A stretch of 64,000 nucleotides of DNA from Litoditis marina (Eukaryota > Nematoda > Chromadorea > Rhabditida > Rhabditidae). The first letter of the stretch is position 1, and each line of letters opens with the position of its first letter. This document shows, one piece after another, positions 32,430-46,190 of the stretch. The stretch lies in assembly GCA_964036275.1 (NCBI GenBank), contig OZ038433.1, positions 14,216,457 through 14,280,456 on the forward strand. Reading direction: 5' to 3'. The position numbers and the translations under genes are program-made. The notes under the pieces were generated by a model. It ran no database searches. It had not been told where the DNA came from and saw only the letters and a program-made list of their open reading frames with translations.

Positions 32430-34990
32430 GTTTAGTTCTCGTTTTGTATAGAAATTCCAGGAGCCGAGTCAAAGGTGTAAAGGTTGGGATAAAGTAAAGT
32501 AAAAGTTAAGGTCGAAACATGGAACACTATGGTGTGAAACTCACTCGAATCATCTTAAAGGTATGATTCGTTGGAAAGTTGCTGAGTTTGTCTCATTAGT
32601 TCATATTCAGGGTTCACGTTAACATTTACAGGAAGAATTTAACGTTAATGGGAAGATTTCCATCGCTGCTTAATTAACACGTAGCACGTTTCATCAAAGA
32701 TAGGATATATCAGCTTTTTGAGATTTAAAGTTCATTTCTGGGTTACGTTAATATGAACTATTCAGCCTACGTGCGCGTTTGAAGATTCCGTGACTGACCA
32801 GATACATTTTGAGATCGCGAAAAACCAGTCGACAAACACGATCTTTTGGGCTATCGGACAAAAAGTGTTAAAAAAATAGCGGTTGTAGAATATGATTAGG
32901 TTAATGTGCTCAGTAAGAGATGTACTCAAAACCGTTTCGACCCTGATTCAAGACGGTTTTGGGTTTTCTCAGAGGGTCGGGTCATCATCAGTTGAACCCC
33001 TCTGAGAAAATGAAAACAGGACGAAAAGACTTACAGACCGTCTTCTAGCGGAGAATTGAGAGAAATGAACATTGCTCTTACTTCATCGCACATTTTTCCT
33101 CTTCACGTTCTTCATAAAACTAATAGTTATATGGAAGTGTTCAGTACAGCTCTAACCTTCATGATCGTGTGTTTGTGGTAGTATGTGTGAGATGTTTGTA
33201 AATCTCGGCCCTATTGATTTAGTTTTGTTGTTGGGTAGGCAGCATTTGGTAAATATAGTTTGCTCTCACTTTGAAATTCAGTGGGAAAAAGTAAGTATTG
33301 ACTGGAAAACTGGTGAGCTGACGAAGAGCTTGTTAGTTCCTCGTGAACCTCGTGAGTAGACCTCACGAGGTTCACTCATGAGATCTCGCCAGTTCTGGAG
33401 GCATTGCTAGAGCGTCAGGTTTTATTCTGCTTGTGAGAGTATCAAGATGTTTGGGAATAAACAAATCAAGACACAAGTGCTTAAAATAAGACAGGGGTAT
33501 TAGAATGTAAACCAATAGTCTTCTCGATTCGAATTACTTAATTAAGGAAAGTGTAGTAGAAACACGTGAAGATTTTGAAAATTGAACCAACGAGTGGTAC
33601 ACGAAGTTCGCTTGTAGGGACCGTTTCTCCATAATTTGGGCGGATTGAAGAACACGAATACTCAGAATACTGATTCGATATTGAACTGGTGGCCCCTCAC
33701 TACTACATTTTGAAAGAAAAAAGAAAATCGGTCAACAACCCAGCCTTTCATAAGCCAAACCACCCTCAGAGTTACTGTATCACGAAGCTTCTGGCCGAGA
33801 GGTGAATTCCGTTTCAGAACACCACACTTCAATCTTAGTAAAAAAAACAGGAAAAAATACCTCGAACACTTTTTGCCCTTGCTTTTTGTTACGGCATTTA
33901 AATTTACGATACGTTTCGAGCCGTTTTCGGACAATTTGTTCGCGTCCCTATGTAAATGCGTACGTGCCGGTGCCTTCGCGCTGTTGCTGAACGCAGATTA
34001 TCAAGATAGAAAGCTAAATTGGGGACTTTTCGCCAAATGTAATTGGTTTGTTCATTTTCCGTCCCCAAGTATACATTCTTAATTCTAATCACCAAATTAA
34101 AGAGGAACAGTGTCTTCAAGATGGAGAAAAACCGTTCAGTGGTCAACTTTAACACATTTTTTATGTTGAGGTTATCTACATCTCATCTCAAATGTGCATT
34201 TCGCATCCGCAGAAGACCACAAACATCAATTTGCGATGTTCCTTTGAATTGACACGCTTCTCTTGCTGTTCCGTGCGTATATAGGACAAAAAGTGTGTAA
34301 ATACGATAGGGCATGCGTGGAAAATCACAAAACATCTATGGTTCCGTTCTAACTGGTTCGTTTGTTTCGACTGGAAACAAACGCATTTTGGGGTGTTCGC
34401 ACCTTTTGCGCAGTTCGTTCTAGCTACACCGAGCTTGCTATTACAATTTGGATAATTTTGACAGTTCTCGTCAAGATTCAAATGCATGTTGGGAGTTCAT
34501 CAACGTACTTGTGAGTACGTAACCGTAGTCAGTTGTCCAACGTAACAGTCCGAACTGTAAGTTCAGGAAACGAAACAACACTTCTGCTTATGGTTTGTTC
34601 CACCCACTTATAACCCTCTACAGTAATCTGCTAACATATCCTGGTCAAAGTTTGGTATATTAGCGTATTCAGAAGTCCTAAAAATGTTGATAGTGTTATC
34701 TGCATGTTTACTACTACTAACTCTGAGAATTTGAAACCAAACTGATGACTTTTTCATTAGAAAACACCCCCTTGAATAATTGACGGATTACTGTAGGAGT
34801 ACATCGATTGGTGAAACAGACTATATATTACCTAGAAGTAACATGAAAAAAATTGCTTTGAAATTTTTCAAACACCCTATCTATCCCTCAACTGCCCATG
34901 TTTTTGTATTTAATCCCAAAACTGTTGTCAAATAGGTTTACCGAAAAATTAAGAATGTGGATGTTCGAAAGTAGTGTGATCATTTGTTTG
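32430..34990. other. Intergenic region after the collagen
   Basis: No supported gene. A palindromic CTCACGAGGTTCAC / GTGAACCTCGTGAG hairpin with CTCATGAG words lies at about 33335-33395 and belongs to the CTCATGAG element group. Frames of 60-100 codons at 33660-34490 overlap on both strands without domains. Confidence 0.45.
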
Positions 34991-35124
34991 TATACTAGAA
35001 GTAAATTGAATAGTCACGTGAAGTTAGCATTCCAATTAGGAATTGTGCACCTTGTAATTGCACGTTTCTGAGTTCTGCTGTGTTAAACATGTTTCACGTG
35101 GCTGTGCATTTGACTAACAGTATA
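34991..35124 (+). mobile_element. MITE family 1, copy 4
   Basis: TATACTAGAAGTAAATTGAA at the left and GACTAACAGTATA at the right. Its right end reads as an acceptor-like CTAACAG directly in front of the open frame at 35121-35450. Confidence 0.85.
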
Positions 35125-35450
35125 ACAAATTCTCCTTCGGTCCTCGACTATCTTCTCTAACCGTTGACCACCCTCAATTACCCTATCCGGTTCGAAACTC
35201 TGTTGGCCTCCCCCCCCAATTTCGGCCCTCCCGACCTTTGTACTCCATACAACCACCCGGTTGTCCTCTCGATTTCTCGATGCCTCCCGGTAATTACACT
35301 AGCAACCAGTCGTTTCACTCGACACGTTCGCCAACTATGCTGAACATGACGTTTCTCGCGTTTTTCTCCAAATTAGACCCAATCGAGCGGTCACTCGCCA
35401 CTTTTTTCTTGTTTCGGGAACAGAACTTTCGGACAAATGTTCAAAAATTG
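35121..35450 (+). CDS. Possible single coding exon without start codon
   Basis: About 110 codons stay open from an acceptor-like CTAACAG (ending 35120) to a donor-like TTG|GTGTGTG after 35450. The reading is Pro/Ser-rich (QPPGCPLDFSMPPGNY) then FFSKLDPIERS. No partner exons or family were recognised, and the acceptor would come from the adjoining MITE. Could be a captured exon or chance. Confidence 0.2.
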
Positions 35451-38400
35451 GTGTGTGTTGAACTAATACCTTTCTTCGGGTACTGGATCTAATGTTATTC
35501 CTTCATTTCAGAACACTTTGTATAATTGACAATTTTCTATATAATCAACTCTCACCAAATCTGTCCTAGTAGACTTCTCTGAATCAATGGATAGTAATTT
35601 CCCCTGCGAAACCTGTGTATATTACCCAACAGTTAGCCTCATTCTGCTAAAAATTGAAAAATGAGGTGTTTTAGAAAATTTGAATTTGTTATGATTGGAA
35701 AGCCCGAATGTGTACTGTAGGAGTCGCTGAATGCATTATGTGAACTAAAAAGAGCTCTTGGATTGTACCGTCATCTTTGTAATAAATGTTTCCAGAAAGA
35801 GATCTGATTTTGACACAATATTCGGTTTTGTAGTTTGTTTTCAGCGCTGTTTTCAAGTCCAAACTACAACTTAGATTCAGATTTTCCTTCTCTCTCTCTC
35901 TTTTTTCTCTATTTCTTTTATCTTTTTCATCTCTGGACGTTTTCTCTCATCAATCGTGAAATAGCCTGTTCTTGTAATTAGTTACGTCTGTTCATACAAG
36001 CCAGTACTTCTCCTAATAATTTCAAATTCCTTTCAAAAGGGTCACACGTTCGATCCCCACCACTGCTCAACCAAGGCATTCATCCCTTCGTGGGCGATGT
36101 ATTGGTAGTAAAATGTCTACGAAAGTTGAAGCCTTCCCTGGTGCTCCGTGGCTGGATGGGGATGGTAGGCCAAATTCAGTCTGTCTTACAGAGTTTCCCT
36201 CTGAGACTGTCCCTTGCAAGTTCCGTAAAGAACTTTGAAGAACAGAGGTAACTTTAACTTTTTTTTATCTTTCTAATGATTTGAGGTCTTGTTCGGTCTA
36301 TTCTCTCAAATATGCCATAAATATGTACTATTTCCTATGACGAATAGCGCACTTTCGTATTGAGTTCAGCGTTCTTTTCTATGTAATTGGCGCGCCCCTC
36401 CCTCTGATTCGAACGAGATCTCACTTCCAATCTCACTTCTTCTTCTTTCTATTTCGTGGGCCGTTATTAAGGATCAGTGTCAACACATCTATCCACCAGT
36501 AACAGTATACTAGACGCTCGAATCATTTTGGTGTTTTTGAACTAATGTATACGGTTAATCAATTGCACAGTCACGTGAAACATGGTAAACACAGCAGAAC
36601 TCAGAAACGTGCAATGAAAAAGTGCGCGATGCCTCATTAGAATGCTAACTTCACGTGGCTATTCAGTTTACTTTCAGTATAGTCGTTAATTCATATAAAA
36701 GTACGTGGCAATCCGATTTATCAGGGTCAACACGTTTATCTTGTCTTTCGAACTTTTTCGCGGACTTTCGAAACTCAACAAAACTTTCGCGAAAGCCAAA
36801 AAAGTCACATAATTGGGGAACTTTGTTAGTTTTCACATCACGTTTTGTTCAAAATCATTGAGTACAACGCGAAACGTTTCGTTAAATTTCATGACCAGAT
36901 TTATCTCCTGAAGTATCTCTCTCTCTGTAAATTGTAAGAAAATCACATTGAAGACTATCACGTGATTCGAACTTGTGCATTCAGATACTCCCAACGTTCT
37001 CAATCGAAGTGAATCCATCTCTTTACAATGCTAAATTTAAACATTTCGTTCTAGCATTCGCTTTCAAACTTTGAAACGAAACGAATATGACCGACTTTTC
37101 TGACTATTCACGTGACTATTTCATTCACTTCCAGTGTATTTTGTACTGAAGATAAAAGAACAGCTCATTTTCTCCACTGTTGCGAGCGTTTTTCGACCAC
37201 TTCATGTTCTCTTCTTCATTTCGTTTTGAAACGGCGCCTCCGAACTGTGTTCTCTGAGTGTAAACACACTCAAAACACACTCAACCCATAAAAAGGAACA
37301 ACCTTCAAAATCAGCACGGAATCGAGAGGAGATAGGGGGTATCTGGCTACTTCATACAATAACAAAATGGGTCGCGTTCTAATTACCATTTCACTAGTAA
37401 TAACTTATAGAATAGATTTATTCGTGATTTAACACGTGACTTCCACATAGTATGTGGCACTCCAAATGAGTAAATGGAGAGGAGAAGTGAAAAGAAAAAT
37501 GGTATGGTTACCCTGTCAACTCACATTCTGATCTCTCGCACCCGGTTTATCTCTGCCTCGCCCTTCATCTATAGTCGTCGCCAACAAAAGGACCGGAAGG
37601 GTACTGTGTATCTCAATTGTCGCTGTGTACGGACACATGACTTCCATTCCAAAGCCTGTAAGATGTGTACTCTTGTAGAGCAGTGGCTATCGTTTGGCTA
37701 CGGAAGTTTTGCTCGCAGGTTCGATTTCGGCAAGAGAACAAAATATATAAATTTGGCCCCTCCTCTAGCTAATTGTCTATCTTTCTATCTCTTTTCGCCT
37801 ACTTATCTATTGCTCTCCTCCTCCCTCCTCCCTCTCTTCCCCTCCGACTCTTCCTCTTCCTCTCTCCCTTCCCTTTCCCTCTATCTTCTCTCCCTCGTCC
37901 TCTCTAACGCTCTCTCAGGCTCTTCTGACCCTTTCCATCTCCATACACCACTCTGTCTATCTGTCTGTCTGTCTCCCTCCCTCTCTCCCTCCTTCTCTCC
38001 TTTCCCTTTCTTTTTCTCTCTGCATCTCTCCTTCTTGACCTCCTTTCCTCTCTTCTATTCATGGACTCCCGACCCAAATTTTCCTCGATTACCCTTCTTC
38101 TTTTCACTTAAACGCTCGAATTTATCCCGCAATTCGCAACTCCAATTATTCTAAACTGTCTCCGGAGAAAGTTCGAGGAGGTATTTTGAAGTTTCTCAAG
38201 AAAAGTACTTTCTTACATTCTTCGGAAATAGTTTCTGAACTCTATTTTCTTCATTATAGTTCTTTTCATTCTAACGTAGACTATCACAGATTGCATTCTA
38301 AATACCTAGTCTCAGATCTTATCTGACGAAGATTTTCGAAAAGTTCAGGTGTTCTTTGTACTAAATCATGTTTCCACCGTTCCAGCAAACAATTAGCAAA

Positions 38401-38950
38401 AAATGAGTTGAATTGATGTTTTTTGAAACAAATGATATCATTTTAGTGTAATCGCCCCGCAACAAACAGTACGCCCGTTGAAAACGGTTTCTGCCTAATC
38501 AGCAGTGAAATTAGCAGCGATTTGTGACTTGAATAGCGGAACTTTCTTTGCTGACAAAAAGTGAGAGTGACGCAGAACAGAATCAACTTTTTTATTAGTT
38601 CTACCGTTGCTTGGATTCCTTCGGTTTTCATTAAATTTGTATTCTGTAACTTTACATTTTCTTCCATCGTCTCTTTGAGGAATTGAATATACTTTATCCA
38701 AAATAAACTACAATTAAATAAACTGAATTAATGAATATTATATTTTATTCTATGCTATTCTATACAAAAAAGGTTAGCTCTGAACATACGAATTTCTAGC
38801 TGAACCTCGCGTTCTCTTTTTTTCTCCTTTCCCTGAGCACTTCCCACAAGACTTATTTTCTATACTATTCTATTTATTCCATTAACATCTATTTTTTCCC
38901 AAACTATTCTATATTTATGTTTCAATAATAATGTTAATATATTTATTTCA
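35451..38950. other. Repeat-rich spacer before the secreted-protein gene
   Basis: Contains a tRNA-like B-box stretch (CGTTCGATCCCCACC at about 36050), another GCAGGTTCGATTTCGGC at about 37716, MITE copy 5, a MITE remnant at about 37109-37138, and CT-rich DNA at 37760-38110. The long frame at 37474-38154 is a by-product of the CT tract. Confidence 0.45.
36548..36681 (-). mobile_element. MITE family 1, copy 5
   Basis: Reverse orientation: TATACGGTTAATCAATTGCA at the left and TTTACTTTCAGTATA at the right, with the AACACAGCAGAACTCAGAAA centre. Confidence 0.85.
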
Positions 38951-38957
38951 TTTCCAG

Positions 38958-41900
38958 ATGAACCTTGCGTTCTCCCTCTTTCTCCTTTCCCTGAGCCATG
39001 AAGTTTTCTGTGGTCGTCGAATAATCGAACAATACGAGAAACAGCTGAATAGAATCAACGAGAAAATCAATAAATTCCGGAGTCCGGTCATGGACGGAAA
39101 AGTCAAAAGGTACGTTATTTATTTAACTTTCCTTCTTTCTTTTTTTTTCGTTCCCCCTCTTTTCCTTCCTTTTCTTTCTCTCTGCTAACACTCTCTGTCT
39201 CTCCTCGCACTCTCTTTCCTCTCTCCCCTCTCTCTCTGTCTATGTTACTTTCTCCGTCTTGACCCTCATCTCCTCTAATATCACCCTCATTATCGGCTTT
39301 CGAAGTATGTTAAACCGTAGTCCGATCTGTCGCGTCCAAAAACACCAATTGACTTCCTTCTCTCAGATTCTAATCAGAAAATAGAGCAACGGAAATATCA
39401 AATCGTCGAGAACTTAGAGGGGGCAGAAGCGAAACGTACCAGTGTCTTATTCTTCTCCTCTCTCTCTCTCTCTCTCTCTGTCTCTCTTTCACTCTCACTC
39501 TCTCTCGTTCACTCACTCTATTCCTCTCTCCTTTTCTCCTAGTTTCTTATACTTTATCTGAGCTTTTTTCATTAAACAAAAAGAAATATTCACGGAAGGA
39601 CAACAACACAACCTGTTGTATACGGTAGTGACCACATCGGAATCCGGATACAAATACGAAAATATAATATTATAGCAATATCTAAGTTTTAGTTTGCTAT
39701 CCATCGTCACATCGTTCTCGATTCGACTGAAACATGACGAAATCAAACTACAAATACAGTCATTCACAACTAGAGTACAGTAGCCATTGCATCTGAAAAG
39801 GAAACGTGTAATGGAGAAATGCAGAGTCGTTGATGACGTATTGTGTGACTTTACTTTCTAGTCCAAATGTTTCGACCACATTTTGTCAGATTCTGTGATT
39901 TTTTGTCAGAAAGTGGTGAGATGAAAGTGAGATGTTTTGTAAGAAACTGATATTTTTGTTACGCAGAGAAACGGCACCATAGTCAATTTTTGTCCTTTTC
40001 GAACAAAAAGTTCATGTTTTCAGTTTTTTTGGCGATATGACTGTAAAATTGAATGATAGAGATGGAAGATTTTGCATCAAGATGCACTTATTAACCCGAC
40101 CCGAGAGTCTATTTCTCTCAATTACACGGCGAAAACACAAAAAGACGTTAATCTATTAAAATCGAACACATTATTCGGGCAGAGAAGGCAGAATAATGTG
40201 AAAACGGAAAGAAAATTACAGTTTCAAGACACTGGGGATTGGGAACACAGAAGGGAAACATGGGCAAATCATATACAGTACTAATGAGCTATAAGTTTTC
40301 CAGAACACAGCAGAATTTTCTCCTAAAATGCACCGGGCCCAAACTACAGATCAAAATGGAATGATTTGTTCATAATATTTGTGGGCCTTTCATGGTACAG
40401 ACACACAGTCTACCCACATATTTTGTTCAGTACTATATATGATCAACTTTCGTTTTTTTCAGATACCGTTGTGTGGAGGAATACGTGACCATCGACCGAG
40501 ACGGAAACGAATTGACGGAGTCGCGCGGCGACGCGTCGCCGCGCGTCGCGCCGCCTGTCGCGCAGAAAAAGAGAACAAAGTCGACGTCACGAAAAAGAGC
40601 TCACGGCGTCAAAACATATGTTAGTGGAAATATTTTACATCTTCAGAACTGTTCGACGAGTGTAACTAGAACAATCTACACTGTTTTCGGAACTAGTTCT
40701 CACGTTTTTCGTCAGGCTGAGCAGCACACTGCCAGTTTCGCAACTTTGATATTGTTCGGGTGAAATTTTGGTGTTGTCAGTACTATTGATTACAAGGTAT
40801 TTGCCTAGTTTGAGTATGTTTCCAGAAAACATCGCACTATCCGATAGTTCACACGCTGCCGATTCAAACAACGAAGATGAGGAAAAAGCCGAGACCCACG
40901 GTTTCCATCCAAGTTCAGAAAACAAAGGTACGACTGATAAAGAAACCCTATTTCGAGAGTATTCTCTATCGTTAAACAGTTCGTTCTACGCATAACAGCC
41001 GAAAATAGTCATTCGTAGCATTTTGCTGTGTATATATAGTTTGGTCACACTAAATGTAAGTCAAAATCTGCTTTCCAGATTTCCACCTATACAGTGAATC
41101 CAAGAACGAGACAATTTTCTTTTCCAAACGTTTGAGGTTTTTCGCTGATGTCAGGCAATCACGTACATACAGCCACGTGAAACATGTTAAAAACGGCAGA
41201 ACTGAGTAACGTGCAATTACAAAAGCACGATTCCTCATTGAAAATGCTAGCTTCACGTGACGTTTCGATTCACTTCTAGTTTTTCATCATGTTTCGAGGA
41301 TTGGTCAATTGAAGCAAATCATTGTTCCTAAATTTGCAGATGACCACTCCCCCGCTACCCATCAGTGAGGAATCAGCTGACGAATTGATCGAAAAACTCT
41401 ATTTATCCGAATCTGCCCCGAAACTATCGATTGAAACCAAACCGATCCCAACTACAATGACGCCTGAAGCTTTTGATCTACCGAGCCCCGTTCGACCTCA
41501 GTTGCGGTGAGGACGGAAAAAATTAACCTGGAGACCACATTATAATTCCTATGAGTTCTCGCTGCTACGTGTTGAAATTTTCTTAATTCCAAACGTTTTT
41601 GGACGCAGAAGTCTATCAATTAAAACACGAAGCGCAAAGATTAATAATCATACGATAAGCTCATGATGATGTCATATTTATTAATTTTTTCAAAATAACT
41701 CAAATTAGGATATGAAGGAACTTCACCGAGGTTCACGGTGTTTTTTTCTCTGATATGATCTGCTATTAGTTCTAATTTTCTCGTGGTTGTCTACAGTTTG
41801 TCATGTATGATCGAAATACAACCTATATATGATTTTCAACTAATGTGGAGACGGGTTATTCGGAAGAGACAGATTTATCTCAGAATTATTACCATTTTTA

Positions 41901-44900
41901 GGCCCTCTACGACTTTCGCTTCTAATTCCGTACACAATTCTGTTGATAACGATTACAGTTTCGAGGACTCGGAATATACCACTCTCAGGTAAGTCAAACA
42001 AATCTCTATCACTGAAGGCAGTTGCTTCAAATTCCACATGATTTAAGTCCTAACCCATTACAGGTTTGCAAGTAGTATTCGCCACAACAGACGGCGTACT
42101 AATCTCTCAAAAATCTCATGACAAACCTCATGAGCTTCCATTCATTGCTATGCTAGAACATTGAGAGTTCCTGACTAGCTCATGGTATCTCATGAGAAAC
42201 AAATATGAACTTCTCATAAGATTGGAGGCATTGCTAGGTCGTCAGGTGGCACGTCGCAAACTCTCTTATTCTGTTCCCACCGCTAAGCACATAATATTGT
42301 GGCATAATAGATTTTGAAAATTTAACAGTTTGTAATGCAAAATTTATTGGTTTTTTTCAGCCGAGAGCAGAATGATAACCGACGATTTTCTCCGAGACGG
42401 AAAGAAGACAATTATGAACAGGTAAACGGTTGTGTTCTTTTTCTCATACTGAAAGAACTAGAACGGTCTTGGTTGTAGTATTTGCGATGGTTGGTTCTCG
42501 TTCTTCTATACCCAAACTGAATTTCTCGGAAGAGATCAGAGATCAGAGTTCACTGGCACTTACACGAGAAGTAAATTGAACAGTCACACAAAGTTGACAT
42601 TCCAATGAGTAATCGTGCATTTTGTCATTTCACGTTTCTGAATTCTGCTGTGTTTAACAGTTCACGTGACTGTCCAATTAACTGAAAGTAGAACGACTGC
42701 CATATTACATCTTTCTTTCTAGGGATTCGAAGAGTACGAGTACTACGAAGAACTTCCACTCTACAGAAGCGAGCGGAGACCGAGAAAGAAGTGTGAGTTA
42801 ACAAGTGGAATCACGTGATTGTATACCCAGATTCAAATTATTTTGCTTAGTTTAGTTAATCAGACGATATTTCAATTTTTTTTGTTCTAGTCATTGGTGT
42901 AATGATGTTATTCCAGATTTCCGAGAACTTCAAAGACCGCTTCTCGCACAACATGTTCCTCCAGTTTACAGAGTAAGTAAATCGTAGATAACTTTTTTTG
43001 AGGATGTCAATCAAACTAATTGAAGTGAAGGGAATTTTGTGATTTTTTTCTGTTCAGAACATTCAAAGCATTTAAAAGATGTGTTGGTAGCTGATGGAAC
43101 GTTGTTGAATTTCCAGATAGATCAAATGTACCTTATGAGTTTGAAGACATTTTCCACCAAGGCAAACTATTTTTCCTAACTACATAAGTACTCTAATGTT
43201 ATTTTTGATTATCTGACTTGAATGGGTTAGTGAACCATTCATGCTTGTCTAGCTGGAAAGGGGACGTGTATTGTAATCATACAAACATCATTGGTAACTT
43301 AAATCGAATTTGTAACAGGATGATTAGGGATGGTTTTAAGGTGGTTAGGAACATATTATCTTTCTGATTAAATGTTGCATTTCAGGACACTTACCGTAGA
43401 AATCCTGTAGCATGGACTCCCCCCAACCGGCTGCCCGTATCAAATTATCGACTACCGGTGGTGAGTTGAGAAGATCAAACGTTTTCAATCGTGGTCTTGA
43501 TGGTTTTGGAGAAGAAATTGAAAAACAAAGTGGTTATGTGTACTATCTGCGTTTCAGATAACATTCACTTCTCATGTCTGAAACATGAAAATACTTCGTT
43601 TACTATTGTTTTAAGTTTACATGTCGGAATGGAACATGGTTATTGTAACTCCTTGTATACTTCTCGTATTCTTGTACTTTCACAATTTTCACAACCTCAA
43701 GACTGTTCTGGCATAACTTCGTGCATAGTTCTTGCACAAATTTTTCTCACTTCAGAATACGTTTTGAGGTTGGTTCGAGCACAAAAAGTGCTTCAGATGC
43801 TAAAGTAACCCTCTTTTTCAGGCGAATCCCAGATCGGCTCCCCGACGTCCGATTCCGGTTCCGATGTCGCGGGCGCCAGCGACTTTTCAGCAACGACCTC
43901 CACCACCTCAGCAGATGATGGGAATGATCCAACGGCAACCGCTCGCCCCACAGATACCGCAGCCGCTGTCGCCGGCCGCCGCACGGTAATTCATCGCTAA
44001 TGTTCATTCTTTCAAATCGACACACAACCGATACAATAGTGAGATTATTGTAAGTAGTCCTCAGAAGAATGAAAACATAACTGTGTGGTCACAGGAACCT
44101 TTGTACGCTCTCGCGTGACTCTTTTCGTGTTATTTATTCACATGCTAGCATGTGGCATTGAAGAAAATAAGCAGAGCTACTGACGCTTGAAATGACAACA
44201 TTCCTAATCGAACACTGTTTCTGACGACAACTCATAACATCAGTTGGTCATCGCAAGATGAACGAAATCGGAATAATTTACAACACGAATACAACAACTT
44301 ACAAGACAAATGAAACCTAATTTCTAATTCTAATTATTTAGTGTCAGGTATCCGTCGCCGCGTACTGTTCTGTCGCCCACGGTTCAGATGACGCCGCCGC
44401 CGGCGACACCGCTGCCCTATACGCTTGTTCCGGAGAAGAACCAACAGATCCAAATGAAGACGGACTCGGAAAAACCATCTTTGGAGGTTTGTCACAGAGA
44501 AAATTGATAAGTTTTTAGAACTGAACAAGAACGAATTACAATGATTGTACTAATAATGGAACGTCTATTCTAATTTGTTCAGCTAAGAGAAAAACGGGTT
44601 CAAACACAAACAACGCGGTTAACTCAGTACAGAAATGTTGTCCCTTCATTTTTTCCTAAAACTTTTTTTCCTAAAAGTTTTTCAATTGAAATGAATAATC
44701 CTGAATGAGTAAACGAGAACCGAGCTCATTAATTCCACTCATAGTGGTGACATTTATCAGTTCTAGCTATGAGATCATAGTTGTTTCAATTCAAACAAGG
44801 CTCGTTCGATTTACCGGTGTTAGATCACTCAGGACAGACAAATACAGCCCCAAGACAATCTTATTTCAGAATGTATGGTTCTTACTATTCTTCAGAACTT

Positions 44901-45123
44901 ATTCATGATTGTTTTCTTCCAACTTCCATTTCTAACTATTTCGCAGGACGCAAACGCGGAGAACTGTGCCCGTATTCCTGCCATTGCCGCACAGTTCGGA
45001 ATCACAGACGTCTCTGCGTGGGCGCGGAGCAACTGCGCCACCTTGCAAATGTTTGCCCCGGGAGCGACTTGCGAACAGATTTGGCATTTCGTTGACTCGT
45101 GCAAGAAGAAACATTTCTTGTAA
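38958..45123 (+). CDS. Secreted Pro-rich basic protein with C-terminal four-Cys module
   Basis: 468-aa protein of unknown function. MNLAFSLFLLSLSHEVFCG is a good signal peptide; a short helical, charged stretch follows (IIEQYEKQLNRINEKINKF), then a long disordered region rich in Arg, Pro, Gln and Tyr (YEYYEELPLYRSERRPRKK, QQRPPPPQQMM, TPPPATPLPYT), and a compact end with four Cys (NCARIPAIAAQFGI, NCATL, TCEQIWHFV, DSCKKK). Exons: 38958-39109, 40463-40619, 40826-40927, 41340-41506, 41902-41988, 42361-42421, 42723-42792, 42917-42972, 43386-43460, 43822-43985, 44348-44486, 44947-45123; 1407 nt, all in phase. TTTCCAG right before the ATG suits trans-splicing. Exon 11 has two in-frame acceptors six bases apart (44342 or 44348). 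The features suggest a cuticle or matrix component; this is inference. Confidence 0.85.
41150..41281 (-). mobile_element. MITE family 1, copy 6
   Basis: Diverged reverse copy (CCACGTGAAACATGTTAAAA .. GATTCACTTCTAG) in intron 3 of the secreted-protein gene, ending about 60 bases before exon 4. Confidence 0.75.
42105..42250. repeat. CTCATGAG-rich dispersed element, copy 3
   Basis: CTCATGACAAACCTCATGAG, CATTGCTATGCTAGAAC and the tail GAGGCATTGCTAGGTCGTCAG match the elements near 21075 and 33330. Lies in intron 5 of the secreted-protein gene. Confidence 0.6.
42561..42692 (+). mobile_element. MITE family 1, copy 7
   Basis: GAGAAGTAAATTGAACAGTC at the left, TTCACGTGACTGTCCAATTA near the right; in intron 6 of the secreted-protein gene, about 30 bases from exon 7. 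Confidence 0.8.
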
Positions 45124-45944
45124 CTTTTTTGTTTCTCTCGATCCATGACTACGTTTTAGGGTGTCACCTATTGAATATTCGCGATTATCTGTAACTATTG
45201 ATTTCTCTGGCTTTAACTGTTTACAATCCAGGTTTTTCAATGCCTTCAGTTACATTACTCCATGCTTCATTCGAATTTTTCATTTATCAAACACATTCCT
45301 TCTAATTGATAATCAATTTCCTATTATTTTTCACTTGCACGGGAAATGTCTATCTGACATTGCGCGAGCTCGATACTATTATGCATTGTGGTTATTTTGT
45401 GTGATCAAAGTTCGAGAAAGAACTAATCAGGTTTTCTTCGACAGGATCATAATAAGATAGTAGTTAGTAGTGAAGAGTGATCCGGCTTCTGAAACGAAAT
45501 TGACTATTGTTTGTATCACAGTATTATATTCTTTTTGTAGGCAACATTCGAACAGATTTACCAACTCTTCGATCTGTTTCACATATGTTCTTATTTTCAC
45601 ATACTTTATTCTTAATTTTCATCATATAAGACGACCAATTTCAAACTTTTCACAAAATCTGGCTTTTTCAGAGATTTACAGCTTTTTCTGTGAAGTAAAT
45701 AGAAAAGTCGGGTTTCTCCTGTTTCACGCGATTTTCTGTGAAATTGTACCCCATTCTAACAATATTGGCAGATTTCACGCAATCGGGCCAAATCTGGAAA
45801 TACATAGAGAATTTCAATATGAAATATTCATTGTTCGAACCATTGAAATTTTCAATTGAAATTTTTACTATAGATATTTTCAATAGGAAATATCCATAAT
45901 AGAGAATTCCAATTGAAATTTTCTATGGTAATCAGTGGATCGCA

Positions 45945-46025
45945 GCAAAACTTGTAACCACCGGAATCGAACCTGCGACCTTGTGGTTATTAAGTGAGCA
46001 CTCTACCACTGCGCCACGAGAGCAC
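45945..46025 (-). pseudogene. tRNA-like sequence, left
   Basis: On the minus strand GTGGCGCAGTGGTAGAGTGC (A-box type) is followed by GGTTCGATTCC (B box) at normal spacing. The 5' GCTCTCG has no matching acceptor strand and the anticodon stem does not pair, so this is a tRNA-derived relic or SINE head rather than a working tRNA gene. Confidence 0.5.
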
Positions 46026-46114
46026 AAATCTGGGCAGACAACTGCGCATAGTTATACCGAAGAATTGATGCCGCATTGACCGGTATATGCAGCTTCCTAT
46101 CTCTCCAAAGGGAT

Positions 46115-46190
46115 GTGTCACAATAGCGCAGCGGCTAGTGAGTCGGACTACAAAACTGTGGTCGCAGGTTCGAATCCTTTCACGGAATAT
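46115..46190 (+). pseudogene. tRNA-like sequence, right
   Basis: TAGCGCAGCGGCTAGTGAGT (A-box type) then GGTTCGAATCC (B box). Stems pair poorly. It shares GTGGTCGCAGGTTCGA-type sequence with the left copy in opposite orientation, 90 bases away. Confidence 0.5.

Noticed and set aside
37474..38154. 226-codon plus frame
   Set aside because: Most of it is CT-rich low-complexity DNA, with overlapping frames on the other strand.
43747..44025. Minus-strand frame over exon 10 of the secreted-protein gene
   Set aside because: Shadow of the phase-consistent plus-strand exon 43822-43985.
45945..46190. Two functional tRNA genes
   Set aside because: A and B boxes are present, but acceptor and anticodon stems do not pair, and both sit in a fold-back repeat.
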